From contig MU006218.1 in the NCBI GenBank assembly GCA_010093685.1, positions 1,862,933 to 1,926,932 on the forward strand: a stretch of 64,000 nucleotides of DNA. Reading direction: 5' to 3'. Below, piece by piece: positions 21,776 through 33,701 of this stretch (within the stretch, counting starts at the first letter, position 1; every line of letters starts with the position of its first letter). The stretch comes from Ophiobolus disseminans (Eukaryota; Ascomycota; Dothideomycetes; Pleosporales; Phaeosphaeriaceae). Both the position numbers and the translations under genes were made by a program. The notes beneath the pieces are model-generated. The model made no database searches. It was not told where the DNA came from and saw only the letters and a list, made by a program, of their open reading frames with translations.

Positions 21776-23563
21776 CTATTCCTCCACGATATTCGATACT
21801 CTTTCCCAAAGAGAAAGACCGTCGATGAACACTATCAAGCAAATTTTGTCCTCATACAAGCCAGGGCTGACCTTCACAGAGATCTTCCTGGCTCCGGTCG
21901 CGCCAGTGCTAATTAAAGCTTCCGGATCACCATCTTGAAGTACGCGCTGATGTTCAAGTGCAGCACGCCACTGCTCGACCGGGGCGGTGATACCTGGCCA
22001 TTTCGCCTCTCCTAGAACGCGACACCACGCGTATCCGGTCTGCAGATTGTATCCCACTATCAGTTTTCTCGGTGAACACGGAGGAAATTTGTCGTCATTA
22101 AACAGGTCCTCGTGAGTGAGTTTTACGCATGCGATGAAGATATGCGGAGACGACGAAACCTGAAAATCGTGCCGTCGTTGGTTCATGCTCCGTGGAATGA
22201 TGACTGTAGATTCACCATGAATGGACAGCTCAGTTGGGCGCATTCCGCAGATACGATACATCGGAACCGCGTGCTCAGAAGATCCACGTTTGAAGCGAAA
22301 AGCATGCATTACCTTACTTTGGAAATGTGGTGGGATCTGAAGAGTGTGTTCAACGTATATCGTCATTAAAGTGTCTTCGGCTGGCATATCCCAGTCGTCC
22401 AATGCGTGGTTATTGTTATGCTCTGGTAGGTCCACGTCTTCAAAGTGGTCTGCAGACACTCTGGCAAATTTGTTCGTGTCTAGCTCACGAAGAACGATGG
22501 CGATAATACTCTTCCCACCCCAAAGCGATTTCAACAATCCAAGATACAAATTGTCATCTCGCTGTTCGTCCATGAAGGGTCGTAGGACCAGTTCAATGCG
22601 TAAACCCATATTTGAGCTGGCAAATGTGCCGTGTCCACGGGACACCAGATGCGAGTCTCGGAATTCCCTTGGTGATCGCGCGAAGAGGCCACGATAAGTC
22701 GAGAGAGAGCCTTCTGATGCGGTCCAGGCGAAAATCGAGTCATCTGGAGTCGTCCGGATGATTTCTTCTTGAAGCCGCAAAAAGGCATTCTCTCTTTCGC
22801 CGTACAACATGGGCATATACACTTGGAATATGCCCAACAGGCTATATGCTATGTCTTCGATTCGACTGGTTGTTCGCCTTGCCGCCCAAGCCATTTTCTG
22901 AGCAACAGAGGCACGAGAGAGATCGCCGGTCGCCAATACGTACTCAGGTATCCCAGTCACTCCACGAATGCAAGAAAGGGACCTGCTTTTCTCGCCGATG
23001 AACGTCCACGCGGAGTCGTAAAAGATCACGTCGTGGGGGGCGATGAGTTCTTGTAAAGTCCAACCACGTATTATCCATCTTGAGTGTTCCAGCATCTTCT
23101 CAAGCTTTATCTCTGTTGGAGAGCCAATAATGTCAGGTTCCGCATCTTCCAGGAAGACTATGCAGTATGCAGACTTCTCATACCAACGATACATTGAGTT
23201 GATTGCTTCCTGAAGCTCCGCGGATGAGCTCTTGTCTATACAACAAGTGTCGACCCAGAACCAGTTCATGTTCAGTCCTTTCGCGATTTTAGCCGTCATC
23301 TCAATCTTAGTATATCCCGCGCGGTCATAAATTGACCTTCTGCCCATCATCGTGAATTCGAGTCCTGCAGCTGCCTCTAGAGCTGCAACGTAGGCCTCGT
23401 TCTGGCGTAGGCTGTCTGGCAGGGCGGCAAGTCTCTGTATAAACCTCTGGTCCTGATAGCTGATCTCCTCATCGCCCCAGGTATGAGACAAGATAGCGTA
23501 AAGGGGAAGTTCTTCGTCGTTGAAGACTTTGAATTCCATTGTTGTGCTGTTCAGGAGCCTCAT
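21776..23563 (-). CDS. HET domain protein with DUF8212-type extension
   Basis: An intronless frame. The first true ATG is at 23563 (MRLLNSTTMEF), giving 595 residues. The N-terminal HET domain has the family blocks LYAILSHTWGDEEISYQD, NWFWVDTCCIDKSSSAELQEA, INSMYRWYEKSAYCIVFLED and RGWTLQELIAP. A DUF8212-like block follows with RIEDIAYSLLGIFQVYMPMLYGE and NAFLRLQEEIIR. HET domains trigger cell death in heterokaryon incompatibility and are TIR-related in fold. This is the short HET-DUF form without NACHT or repeats. Its C-terminal 250 residues carry no domain I recognise. Confidence 0.88.
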   Translation of the reverse strand: MRLLNSTTMEFKVFNDEELPLYAILSHTWGDEEISYQDQRFIQRLAALPDSLRQNEAYVAALEAAAGLEFTMMGRRSIYDRAGYTKIEMTAKIAKGLNMNWFWVDTCCIDKSSSAELQEAINSMYRWYEKSAYCIVFLEDAEPDIIGSPTEIKLEKMLEHSRWIIRGWTLQELIAPHDVIFYDSAWTFIGEKSRSLSCIRGVTGIPEYVLATGDLSRASVAQKMAWAARRTTSRIEDIAYSLLGIFQVYMPMLYGERENAFLRLQEEIIRTTPDDSIFAWTASEGSLSTYRGLFARSPREFRDSHLVSRGHGTFASSNMGLRIELVLRPFMDEQRDDNLYLGLLKSLWGGKSIIAIVLRELDTNKFARVSADHFEDVDLPEHNNNHALDDWDMPAEDTLMTIYVEHTLQIPPHFQSKVMHAFRFKRGSSEHAVPMYRICGMRPTELSIHGESTVIIPRSMNQRRHDFQVSSSPHIFIACVKLTHEDLFNDDKFPPCSPRKLIVGYNLQTGYAWCRVLGEAKWPGITAPVEQWRAALEHQRVLQDGDPEALISTGATGARKISVKVSPGLYEDKICLIVFIDGLSLWERVSNIVEE

Positions 23564-24519
23564 TTTGGATGAACGAGGCCGGGCTCGCGTCGCATGTACA
23601 AGGTCCTGCGCGAGTCGGCAGCTTTTGTGTAATTGCGGCACCAAAAATTTGGAACATAAAGATGCAACAGTGGTGGAACGGGAAGAAGGTTGGAGTAGGA
23701 AGGCTGGCAGCTTCAGCTAAGGCTCGCTGTGACCAATCAGCGCTCTGGCGCTCCGCTTCTTCACTTCCACGTGACTTTAACCTTAGATCTTCATGATAAT
23801 TAGCTACGAAGGAGCTCGATTCTTTTCAACGTCGGGACATGTGCGTACTTTGGTGGATCCTGAGCTCTCACTAGAAATACTCTCTTCGTATTGAACGAGA
23901 AGAAGCCTCAATGCTTAGAAACATATTTTGTGCCAACGGTTCTATTCTTAGACAAGGTTAACTTTCACGTCGTGAGCACTAAGAATGTGTAGTGTGTTCC
24001 GCTACATTGAGAGATCAAATTGACAACCTCTTTAAACAAAGCTTATAAGTATCAAGCAAATTATATTAAATAATCCAGAAGAAGGCATATTGTGACGCAT
24101 CAAGAGCCTTCAAGGATGAAATATAAGGAACATTGATGCGCATGACAGTTACAATCATTTATCTGGATCAAAGAACTATGGGACGAGCGGAAATTCAAAT
24201 TAGCGACGAAACCCTCCCTCAGCAGATTATACTGTAACAGGCAAAGATACAGCCACTGTACTTCAAAGACTCAGCCAGTCAGAAGCAGAAACACGTAACG
24301 ATCAACATTCTAATCACGCTGCAATTGTCATCACCCATGATGTAGAAGCTTTCCCCGGGAAGTGATTTTCTAAGGTAAGGAGCGAATCTAGGAAAAGACA
24401 CAGCAGTGAGCTCATCAGACACAATCTATCTTCAACTCTCTCGAACCCTCCACCAAACCATTCTCCAAAGCTTCACCATCCCCGACATCGTCCGGTAATA
24501 TCTCTTACAGAGACAGCAT
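23564..24519. other. intergenic, about 950 bp, AT-rich
   Basis: The HET promoter and a downstream AT-rich stretch (23900-24200). No gene or repeat structure seen. Confidence 0.5.
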
Positions 24520-24927
24520 CTACAAGAAGCTGAAGGAAGTGATCTTGCCAGCGAAGCATCCGAGCTGGCCAGGCTTGATGTCGATGTAGTTGCCAGTACC
24601 GCATGCAGCAGCGGTGTAGATACGGACTTGGAGTAATCAGCATATTTTTCATCTCATATTTTCAAGAAGGAAGAGCTTACTGGTCTTGGTGAACGAGTTA
24701 GACTGAACGGCGAAGCTTCCGTAGGGACCCGTGAAAGTCTGGGGCTGGCAGGTATCGCTCTGCTGGAGGACAGTGTCCTCGATCCAAGGCTCCTGGCATC
24801 CTCCACCGCCGTAGAAGCGGATGTAGCTGATCAGGGCCTGACGCTCCGTGAGAGCAGCGTTGGGAGCGGCCTGCACGCCGGTGGCGACGGCGGCGGCGAA
24901 AAGGGCGATGATGTTGGAGAGCTGCAT
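24520..24927 (-). CDS. small secreted Cys-containing protein (117 aa)
   Basis: Two exons, complement of 24681-24927 and 24520-24626, with a GTAAGC donor and AAG acceptor and the frame kept. The product starts MQLSNIIALFAAAVATGVQA, a signal peptide, and has a possible processing site at LTERQ. The mature part is about 90 residues with four Cys (GGGGCQEPW, DTCQPQT, AAACGTGN and QLGCF), enough for two disulfides. This is the common fungal small secreted protein type (beta-rich, ending around F-x-G-K-I). Effector or hydrolase-inhibitor roles are possible, but nothing in the sequence decides it. Confidence 0.75.
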
Positions 24928-26740
24928 ATTGATGATTTGGAGCTGGAGAAGGCTGGTTGTTTGAGTAGAGTGGATGATGGGATGAGATGAGCTGGGTGGT
25001 GAGTGAATGAGTGCTGAATAGCCCTCCTTTTATATTCATTCTTGCCTTCAACAAGGAATTCTGCCTTGTTACTCTGCGGTGAAGGACGCATACCAAAGCC
25101 GCGCAATGAGAGGCGAAGTCTTACCACCAACCGTCAGCGGCCCGGTCACTCGCTCGAAGGCCGCAAGATGGCACCATATGAAGTGAGAGGACCACAGCGA
25201 GCACTAGCATATACGAACCGCTACCGTCTCTTGTGCTGAGATGTGCATACACCTCACATCGTGGTACGAGATGGATCTCAAACCAACATCGATCATCTTG
25301 TAGGTGAAGTGTTGGATTGGCTAGTTGGTGTGGACCTCAGACGTCAATGCTTTTTGTTGACTGATCTCTATCTCGTACACGAATGTTGGTGGTGAAGAAT
25401 CGAGCAGAAAGACGCTTGTATGATGGAAACTGAACGTTGTAAGCGAGAATCATGGTACCTTCAATCGTTGTTTTCTGCAGAGTCTCTGCTGGACATTCTC
25501 CGCGACCAAGGATTTCTTGCGGTTGCTGCTCGACTCTAGATTTTGCAACAACTGCATGTAGTACTAGCCTCCGAAGGCTGGGCATGCCGACGAATCGAAT
25601 AGAAAGCCACGTGAACTAATACTCCTAGTTTGACCTCAGTTTAGGGTCGCATGAGCGAGCAATCAGAACGCATAACGAGTCTGTGCCACGTATAGCAACT
25701 AGCTGTAGGCGCGTGCATCACCAAGCCATGAACGGTCCATAAGCATCAGCTTACAACGGTTCGTCTTTGGCGGCTCGATCGTAAGCCAGCTGGAGGACGC
25801 CGCTCTGTGCGAGACAAGTACTTCACAAGTTTATGAGTGACGTTGAATCTGGTTCTTTTGGATCGTAGGAGTGACAAAACGTATTATCCTTAACCGCGGG
25901 AGAGCCGTAGTCTTGTTCAACAGAGTTAGAGACAACATCCTGTGGCTTACAGGAGTGGGCGTGGAGTTTCCTGGGTCGCGGGCCGCAATCGCTTAAGCAA
26001 CTGCGCAGCGGCACGAGCGGCTCATCGCGCTGACAGGATACGAGGCGCTCTGCATGACCTCACTTCCTCGTCTGAGCTTAGATATAGCTGCCCGTGTTTA
26101 GTATGATAGGTAGAAAGCCTTCTTTTGCTGAGCACACTGGCTCACAATCTCTTGCTATTGGCTGGCGTCGGCCCGATTGTTCCTGCGCGAGGGCCGTTCC
26201 ACGTCCTTCCGGTGAGCACGGTAGAACCCATATAGAAAGGGTGTTGACACAGACCATCATACTGCATCTTAGCTCGGGATGCGTCAGCAAGATTTGATCT
26301 CGCATATGCTGACGTGAAGAAGGCAGAATGGTGGTTGGTGTGGGTTCGCAAGACTGGAGGGGTCAGATTTCAGCAGTACCTCGACTAGTTGCGCTAGTGA
26401 CATAATCACCTGAATCAGTTAGCGCTTGGCTCTTTCCTCCTTCCAATCTCCACCGACACCCGAATCCTCGTTTACTCATAGGAACATGAACGGTTCGATG
26501 ACTTTCTAGGGATCACAAATCATGATACGCTTATGATGCCAACCACACACGAATGAAGTCGAAGATTCGTTTGCTCTACCTAGGTACGGTTCACGAGACC
26601 TGGCAGCGAATAGCACACTAGAGTTGTCTCTGCAGAAAGGCAAAGCAGTTCTAGGCTTATTTCTACATATTCCGAGTGTGAGATCAGTATAGGCTGGAAT
26701 GCACCAGTAACATCATCATTGTACCCCCTACCATCGCTTT
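24928..26740. other. intergenic, about 1.8 kb, no gene seen
   Basis: The longest ordinary gene-free stretch here. The first 200 bases hold the promoter of the small secreted protein. ORFs at 25337-25585 and 26078-26305 show no family feature and no codon signature. Confidence 0.5.
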
Positions 26741-27372
26741 TTAGGTAAAGAACCGCCACTTCTCGCTCAACTCCCCGTCACCCAGCTCACTCGTTCGCAC
26801 ATCTTTAGCCCGGATCTTGACTCCCTGCTGCCTGTCTCTCCTCCTGTTCTCCATCTTCATCCAAACTCCCAGCCATGAGGTAAACACAATACACGTCATA
26901 TTGCAGCGCGCCGTCGCAATCAGCGTCGGTACGTACTTGGGCGCATACTGCTGTCGAAACGTCGCAGCAGACATTATGCCACCCAGATCCCCCAATCCAA
27001 CCAACAGACCAGTGGTAGTCGCTCGCGCATTCTCATTGAGATTATTGTTGTTATGCCATGAGTGCACCAAACAATTCGGGATATACGCTCCCGACGCCAA
27101 CATGAAACACGCAAAATACGCAACACCTTTGTTGTGCAGTGACCTGCGGATGCTACACTGCTTTGAATGAGAACCATCAAGCCTTTCCTGGCTGATCGAT
27201 ATGATCCACGGCCTTCACATGTCCGACTACGTACTGTTTACACCTTGTAGTTCACGTTCGTCCGCACCTCCCACTCTTGGCCCTGGATCGAGGTGCAGAT
27301 GCATATCACGGCAAAAGTGAGCCGATGAGCGCCACAGATCCTCCGGATGTAGCTGCATGTTTACAATCTTGC
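26741..27372 (-). pseudogene. hxnP: MFS allantoate/nicotinate-permease family, C-terminal remnant
   Basis: Only the last third of a Dal5/TNA1-type permease is present. Two exons can be read: about 27237-27372 with ICTSIQGQEWEVRTNVNYK, and 26741-27143 with NKGVAYFACFMLASGAYIP and ARATTTGLLVGLGDLGGIMS. The ENRRRDRQ-GVKIRA-DVRTSE-EKWRF tail is typical of the subfamily. The intervening intron has donor GTGTAA and acceptor AAGCAG. Upstream sequence lacks the N-terminal nine or so helices, and the amidase 3' end starts at 27536. The position beside hxnN suggests a lost nicotinate transporter of the hxn cluster. The symbol is by position and family, not by alignment. Confidence 0.65.
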
Positions 27373-27535
27373 ACGCTCGATGCAGTTCAAGCGTTCTGGG
27401 AAGACGTCTTGATGAAAGTGGGGGACCCTAGTGAGTGGAAGTGGGTCTGCTCTATTTGGAGATAGGTACCGGTACCCAGGTAAGCGAGCTCACAGCGTCC
27501 GCATTTGTAATGTTAGGTATCTGGATTCGATTGCT

Positions 27536-29568
27536 TCACACATTCGAGCTGCGGAGAATGACGTCAATAGCTTTCGCCGCACCGAGCACTTTCTCCTCCA
27601 TCAGCCTCCTCGCCACAATTTGCACGCCAATTGGCATACCGTCCATGGCGTCCAAGTCAAACAAGTTCCAGTTCCACTCATCCAACGCGTTTTTGGGCAT
27701 GTATGAGCCCATATTCTTGGCAGCATCGCCATCTAGCTCCTTCGAGACACTGCCGGCGGGTATCACAACAGCGGGATAGTCGACGAAGTTGAAGACTTTC
27801 GTGTATCCGACCCATCTGCACTTGCGATGCGGAACGGCGGAGTGAGGCATGACGGGCGTGAGAAGAATGTCGATCTGTTTGCCCGTCTTTGCGGAGACGG
27901 TGGAGTTCCAGAGATCGAGAAATCGCTTCTGTGCAGCTAGCTTTTGCTTGTTGAGCTGCCAGTATTCATATACTGAGATGGGAGCGCCTTTGTTGACGAG
28001 GGCTTCGACGTGGGGTATATAAGGTTCACCACCGGCTGCAATGTCTCTGCGGATGTCTTCGCCGCCGTCTGCTGTATAGTATTGGTCCTATACTAGTTAG
28101 CCTCTGGTTCGTTGTGTGAGTTACTCAGCTTAACTCATACCATGATGTCAATGCATTCTTGATGCAAAGTACCTGGTGTCCATTCTACGAGCTTATGACC
28201 GGCTTGTTCCAGCTTCGAGGCGACTTCTTCAAGCACACGTGTGATTGGTGGGTGCGGTTTAACGACACCATCGTCCCTCATGACGGCAACGACGAGAGGA
28301 CGAGAACGTGTCTCTTCATACAGCTCAGCGCGCCATGGCATTGGACAGCATTTTGGATCCTGCTCCCATGGACCAGCATCTATGACAGACTTAGTGACAG
28401 CAATTAACGAATCTATATTGCGGGTCATAGGCCCAATAACCGATGGTACATGCTCTTGGCCATCAGTTGAAACGGAAACACCTTGGTATGGTAGGCGAGT
28501 GCTCTAGAAGAAGTCAACAAGATCTCCACTATCGAAGGATCTATGTAAAACTGAGACTTACGCTAGGTTTCAACCCGTATAAACCATTCATGTGAGAAGG
28601 GATACGAATGCTCCCACCAATATCTGTGCCCCAGCCGACAACTGTTCCTCTGAGCGAAAGCAGCGTGCCCTCACCGCCGGTAGAGCCGCCAGGAGTAAAG
28701 TCGGCATTTCTCGGGTGGACAGTCAGCCCCCATAGTGGATTGTCGGTTTCACACCACTACGCATGTGAGCCTTTAGATTTACACGGGCCATGAACGTGGT
28801 GACATACCATGATGCTTTGTGGCAGATTTGACTTTGCAACGACGATTGCACCCATCTGCCGGAGCAAGGACACTAACACGCAATCCTGCGCTGCTGGCTT
28901 GAACGCACGCCTGACATAGCCTAAGGTACTGTCGTACCCCTTAATGTCGAATTGGTCTTTAAGGGTCACGGGTACACCGTGTAGAGGTCCAACGAGGCGT
29001 TTGTTCTTGCTGAAAAAGTCATCGAGCTCAGCGGCTTGTTTGATGGCATCCGTGAAAAGGATCTCGGTAAGGCTGGGTCGATGTCAGCCAAAGCCCCAGA
29101 ATTTTGAGCCACGCGAGCGGAGAGGCACGTGCCAGTTTGTCTGTGCCTAAGGTTAGCTACATAGAACTTTGGAAGTTTAATATGTCTGTGGGTTTCTTTA
29201 CACGACTGTGAGCTTCAATTGCGCTGTGAGGTGGCGTGAGAATGGTACGATCAAGACGGACTAGGTGGAGTCTACCGGTTTATGTAGGCTGCACATAGTT
29301 CTTTGGCTGTGACTTCGCCGGAAACTATTGCTTGCTGTATGCCTTCCACGCTGTCAATGGCTATAGGTGATCGGACCTCGCCGTTGAGGCCAGTGAGCGA
29401 CAGCGACTGGCGACCGTCAGTTACGGTACAGGCACACGTGAGTGCAACACAAAAACGAACCTTAGCTGGCGTTTTGTGGCTGTTCAACAGGTTCGAAATT
29501 GCATCATCACGCAGCTTCCGCTTCTTTTCGACAGTCTGAAGCCATTGTGGAGTGTCGGCAGCTGTCAT
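27536..29568 (-). CDS. hxnN: amidase, likely HxnN of nicotinate catabolism
   Basis: The start ATG is at 29568 (MTAADTPQWLQTVEKK). The amidase-signature Ser-cisSer-Lys triad is complete. The Lys is in PVTLKDQFDIKG. The cis-Ser lies in PGGSTGGEG and the nucleophile in GTDIGGSIRIPS. The C-terminal part includes PHSAVPHRKCRW and MDGMPIGVQIVARR. About eight exons are needed. Two are tiny: 22 bases (29202-29223) and 8 bases (29133-29140), the latter followed by a GC-AG intron. In A. nidulans HxnN hydrolyses an open-chain amide late in nicotinate breakdown. The neighbours hxnV and hxnM support this role here. A general acetamidase-type enzyme is the alternative. Confidence 0.8.
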
Positions 29569-30062
29569 GTTGAAGATGAAGCGATGGTGGCCTGGGGTGT
29601 GAAGCTTTGAAGTAATGTGCTGCGAGCTATGCTTCAACCAGAGATTTGGTCGTATACGATCCACACCTTCGCATGATACAGGACGGATTTCCGACAGCCT
29701 CACCGCCGTTGAAGCACAGTGGTGGTTGGCCCCTGATTATCCCGAGATAACAGTGGGGGAAGCGGGAGTGCAGGGGCCAGCAGTCAACGAGCCGAGGCGG
29801 CGCGCCTTCCATCGGTCGACCAGAACATCTTCATCGCGCGTTGAAGACGCGCGTGGCAGGCCCTTGCTCAAGTCACCCCATCTGTAAATAGAGTTTTCAC
29901 ACCAAGCCGTCACCACAAGCGATTCTGCGACGAAGACTGCGCGATGGCAGATTGCAATGAGTTGATAATGGGTAGACGAGTCGGCGTTGCTGCCCCTCCA
30001 GACATCACCCCCATTTTCGATCTTAGTGGCCCAGCCGACATAGCCATAACAGGTCTTATAGA
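29569..30062. promoter_or_regulatory. divergent promoter hxnN/hxnV with HGATAR sites
   Basis: A shared 494-base promoter between two divergent cluster genes. AGATAA at 29745-29750 and TGATAA at 29963-29968 fit the HGATAR consensus of the nitrogen regulator AreA, which with HxnR controls the cluster in Aspergillus. Single sites occur by chance often; the function is an inference. Confidence 0.35.
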
Positions 30063-32114
30063 ATGCCGTCCTCATTGTGGAGCCTCATGAAGCGCTCAAC
30101 GTCCAACAGCCCGCCCCAATCGAAGCTACAGAAGATGGCGCCCGGCCTCGTCACCGACACCGACTCTCGCTCCTCGGGCAACAGCTTGGAGGTGACGTCG
30201 CAGACATCCCATGTGCGAGACGATGACTATTCGAGCTTCATGAGTGATGTCCTAGTAGTCGGCGCTGGACCATCCGGTCTGATGCTTGCGTGAGTCGACA
30301 TGTGGCAGGAAGCAGATGTTCGCGCTGACGGGGATAGGGACAATTTGGTGCGATATGGCATCAAGGTGCGCATCATCGACGACAGACCCGACCGTACTTC
30401 GACCGGCCGTGCCGATGGTATCCAACCGAAGACAATTGAGACGCTCCGCCAGATGCGAATCGCTGAGCCTCTGCTACGGAAAGGCGTGAAGATCTACGAT
30501 ATTGCTTTCTGGAAGTCAACGCCAGAGCAATCACTTCATCGCACTGGTCGCGAGGTTCACTACCCATCGGTCGTGGACTTGCTTGACCCATACATCCTAC
30601 TCGTGCACCAGGGCATGGTTGAGAGCATCTTCGAGGATGACCTAAGGGAGCGTGGCACCGTGGTCTCGCGGAATACGGCCTTCGTCGACTTCGAATATAC
30701 ACCAGTGGCCATTCGTCCAATGACGGTCCATTGTCGACAGAACGTCAACCACCACAAGAAGAGCTTCTTCACGCGCTATGTGGTTGGATGTGACGGCGCA
30801 CACTCCAAGGTGCGGAAGTGCATACCGGGCGCCACACCCGTCGGGGCTTCGTCAGATGCAGTCTGGGGTGTCTTGGATGGTGTGCTCGACACTGACTTTC
30901 CTGATATCTGGAGCAAGGTGGTGATTCAGTCCGAGGCGCTTGGCTCCGTGCTCATGATACCACGCGAAAGGGGCTTGACTCGACTGTACATCGAGCTGCG
31001 GCCAGACTCAAATGAAGCTATTAGTGAAGAGCAAAATATGCAAGAGTTTGTGCAGCAAAGAGCGAGGCAAATCATGCAACCCTATCGACTGGAATGGAAG
31101 AATGTGGAATGGTTCGGCCGCTACAAGATTGGCCAGAGGGTGGCTAGCAAATTTACAGATGTCGAGCGTCGCGCCTTCATTGCTGGTGATGCCAGTCACA
31201 CACACAGTCCGAAAGCCGCCCAGGGTATGAACACATCGATGCATGACTCGTGGAACTTGGCCTGGAAGCTGAACTTTGCTACGCGTGGACTGGCTAAGCC
31301 TAGTCTACTCGAGACTTACGAGGAGGAGCGGAAGAAGATCGCACAAGACCTCATCGACTTCGACTACGAGCACGCCAATGCGTTCCATGATGGTGACCCC
31401 GCCGCTCTCGCTGCAAATTTCACCAAGAACGTCGCATTCATCTCGGGCTATGGCGTCAGCTACCAACCCAACGTGCTCAACGTAAACTCCAAAGGCTACG
31501 ACCGGGGCCATCTAACTCCTGGTTTTCTTCTTCCACCGGCCAAGGTCACTCGATACGTCGACGCCAATCCAGTCGACATTCAAACCGACATCCCTGCACT
31601 TGGTCAGTTCCGCATCTACTTCTTCGCTCACGACGTTCATACCGCGATGCCGTTCCTCGAGACGGTGTGTAAGTCGCAATCTGGAAGTGCATCGTACGTT
31701 GGCCGTGTCACGGCTGCTGGTAATGCGTCGTACACTACACAGCCTCCGCTCGCAGCACCGCACGACCAGTTTGTCCTTCCGGAGCGATACACTCCTATTA
31801 GCGGCGTCTTTACATATGCCCTGGTGACCGATATGGATCGCAACAATATCGAAATCAAAGACCTCCCTCCAACTTTGCGCGAGAGTGCTTGGACACTCTA
31901 CTTGGACGATATTCCCGATAAAGATACACGCAAGCAGAAGTGCATGGATAAATGGCTTGATGGTCTCGATAAGCATGAAGTTGTCGTTCTCAATGTGAGA
32001 CCTGATGGCTATGTTGGGACTGTTCGCCGCTTTGCAGATGGGAGTCGGGAGAATGGGCATGTTGCCGTTCAATGGATGGATCAGTACTATGAGCAGTTCA
32101 TTCGAGACATGTAA
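30063..32114 (+). CDS. hxnV: phenol 2-monooxygenase-like flavoprotein, likely HxnV
   Basis: Two exons, 30063-30289 and 30338-32114, with a 48-base intron (GTGAGT...GATAG), give 667 residues. The FAD GxGxxG motif is VLVVGAGPSGLMLA at about residue 64, the DG motif is GCDGAHSKVRK, and the GD motif is FIAGDASHTHSPKAAQGMN. A C-terminal thioredoxin-like domain (about residues 480-667) is typical of phenol hydroxylases. These enzymes add oxygen ortho to a ring hydroxyl using NADPH. HxnV is the phenol-2-monooxygenase-type member of the hxn set, and the location between hxnN and hxnM supports the assignment. The N-terminal 60 residues before the FAD motif are low-complexity. Confidence 0.85.
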
Positions 32115-32609
32115 AAAGGTTTCGCTCACACGATTTGACGGCATAGGTGGGTAAATGCATTGTAATGGCGTTCATGTAAATTTCAACTCATAGCACAAGT
32201 TCAATAATTTCAGAACAACATACATTTCAATCTGTAACATACCCGCACGGCTCCCTCGCACCGAAAGGACTAATAGTAGCAGCAATCGCCTACAATTCTC
32301 CAAGGCAAAAATGTGACCGGGAATTGGTCCACGCCGATAACGGCACGTGTTCACGCGACAACGCCAACGATAAGCCACTAGCGGGCAGTCGCGATAATTG
32401 ATTGTATGCCCCCACCTTCCAGTGAAGCGCTCCACCATAGCTCTTGCCCTGAGTAACGTTTCCGAAGCTAAGCGGGGTAGCTATCGTGCGCGACCCTCTG
32501 GCAAACTTCACTCGAGAAAAACCTCGAGCTACTCTTGTACGGATTTCGTTGCTGTCTGGATTGCTTCATCTCTTCTTCTTTGGCAATCACGTACAATATC
32601 TGAACCATA
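32115..32609. other. intergenic between hxnV and hxnM
   Basis: About 500 bases holding the hxnV 3' end and the hxnM promoter. No gene seen. Confidence 0.5.
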
Positions 32610-33701
32610 ATGGGCAAGAAAAAGGTACTTGTGAGCTATGGCGTGGACATCGATGCAGTAGGTAAGATTAGCATGTAAGAAGTGCGAACGAGACAGATGC
32701 TGACTTTCATGTAGCTGGCTGGCTGGGTTCGTATGGAGGAGAAGACTCAACGAGCGACATCAGCAGAGGTCTCTGGGCTGGAACAGTAGGAACGCAGCGC
32801 CTACTAAGGCTCTTCGAGAAGTACAACATCAAAGCGACATGGTTCATTCCTGGTACACTACACCAAACACTTCCCAAGCCTTGGTATCATACTCACAACC
32901 CTAGGTCATTCCCTCGAAACCTTCCCCGAAGACTGTGCCGCCGTCCGCGACGCAGGCCATGAAATCGGGCTCCACGGCTACTCGCACGAAAACCCCGTAG
33001 ACATGTCCTTCGAGCAGCAACGCGACGTGCTCGACAAGACCTACAAAATGCTCACAGAGTTCTGCGGCAAGCCGCCGCGTGGCTCCGTCGCGCCCTGGTG
33101 GGAGACCTCGAAAGAAGGCTGCGACCTGCTTTTGTCGTACGGCATCGAATACGACCACTCCATGTCCCATGAAGACCACCGCTGCTACTGGCTCAGAACT
33201 GGCGATGAGTGGACTAAGATCGACTACACCAAGAACGCGAAGGACTGGATGAAGCCTTTAACTAAAGGCCAGGACACAGGCCTCGTGGAGATACCGGGCA
33301 GTTGGTACATCGACGACCTACCGCCGATGATGTTCATGAAGAAGAGCGCAAACTCGCACGGTTGGGTCAATCCGCGAGACGTGGAAGCCATCTGGATGGA
33401 CCACTTCGACTACTTCTACAGGGAGTACGACGAGTTTGTCTTTCCGATGACGATTCATCCAGATGTGTCAGGCAGGCCACACGTATTGCTCATGCACGAG
33501 CGCATCATTGAACATATCAATAAGCACGAGGGTGTTGAGTGGGTCACGATGGAGCAGATGGCGGATGATTTCAAGAAGAATAATGTGGTTCCTGAGGGCG
33601 CGAAGATGCCTGCGCCGCCGGGGGAGATTTTGAGGTTGCAGAAGGAGGGGAAGGCGTATTCAGGGTTTGAGTATAATGGGCCGATACCCCAGGCATCGTG
33701 A
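32610..33701 (+). CDS. hxnM: polysaccharide-deacetylase-fold hydrolase, likely HxnM
   Basis: Three exons (32610-32661, 32715-32852, 32905-33701) give 328 residues. The NodB-like fold shows the metal Asp in VSYGVDIDAV, the TWFIPGHSLE strand, the His ligands in GHEIGLHGYSHE, and PRGSVAPWWE. The WLGSYGG segment and FPMTIHPDVSGRPHVLLMHE belong to the cytosolic PuuE/cyclic-imidase branch rather than to chitin deacetylases, and there is no signal peptide. HxnM of A. nidulans opens a cyclic imide intermediate of nicotinate breakdown, which is then a substrate for the amidase HxnN, encoded 3 kb away. The alternative is an allantoinase-like or peptidoglycan-deacetylase-like enzyme. Confidence 0.8.
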
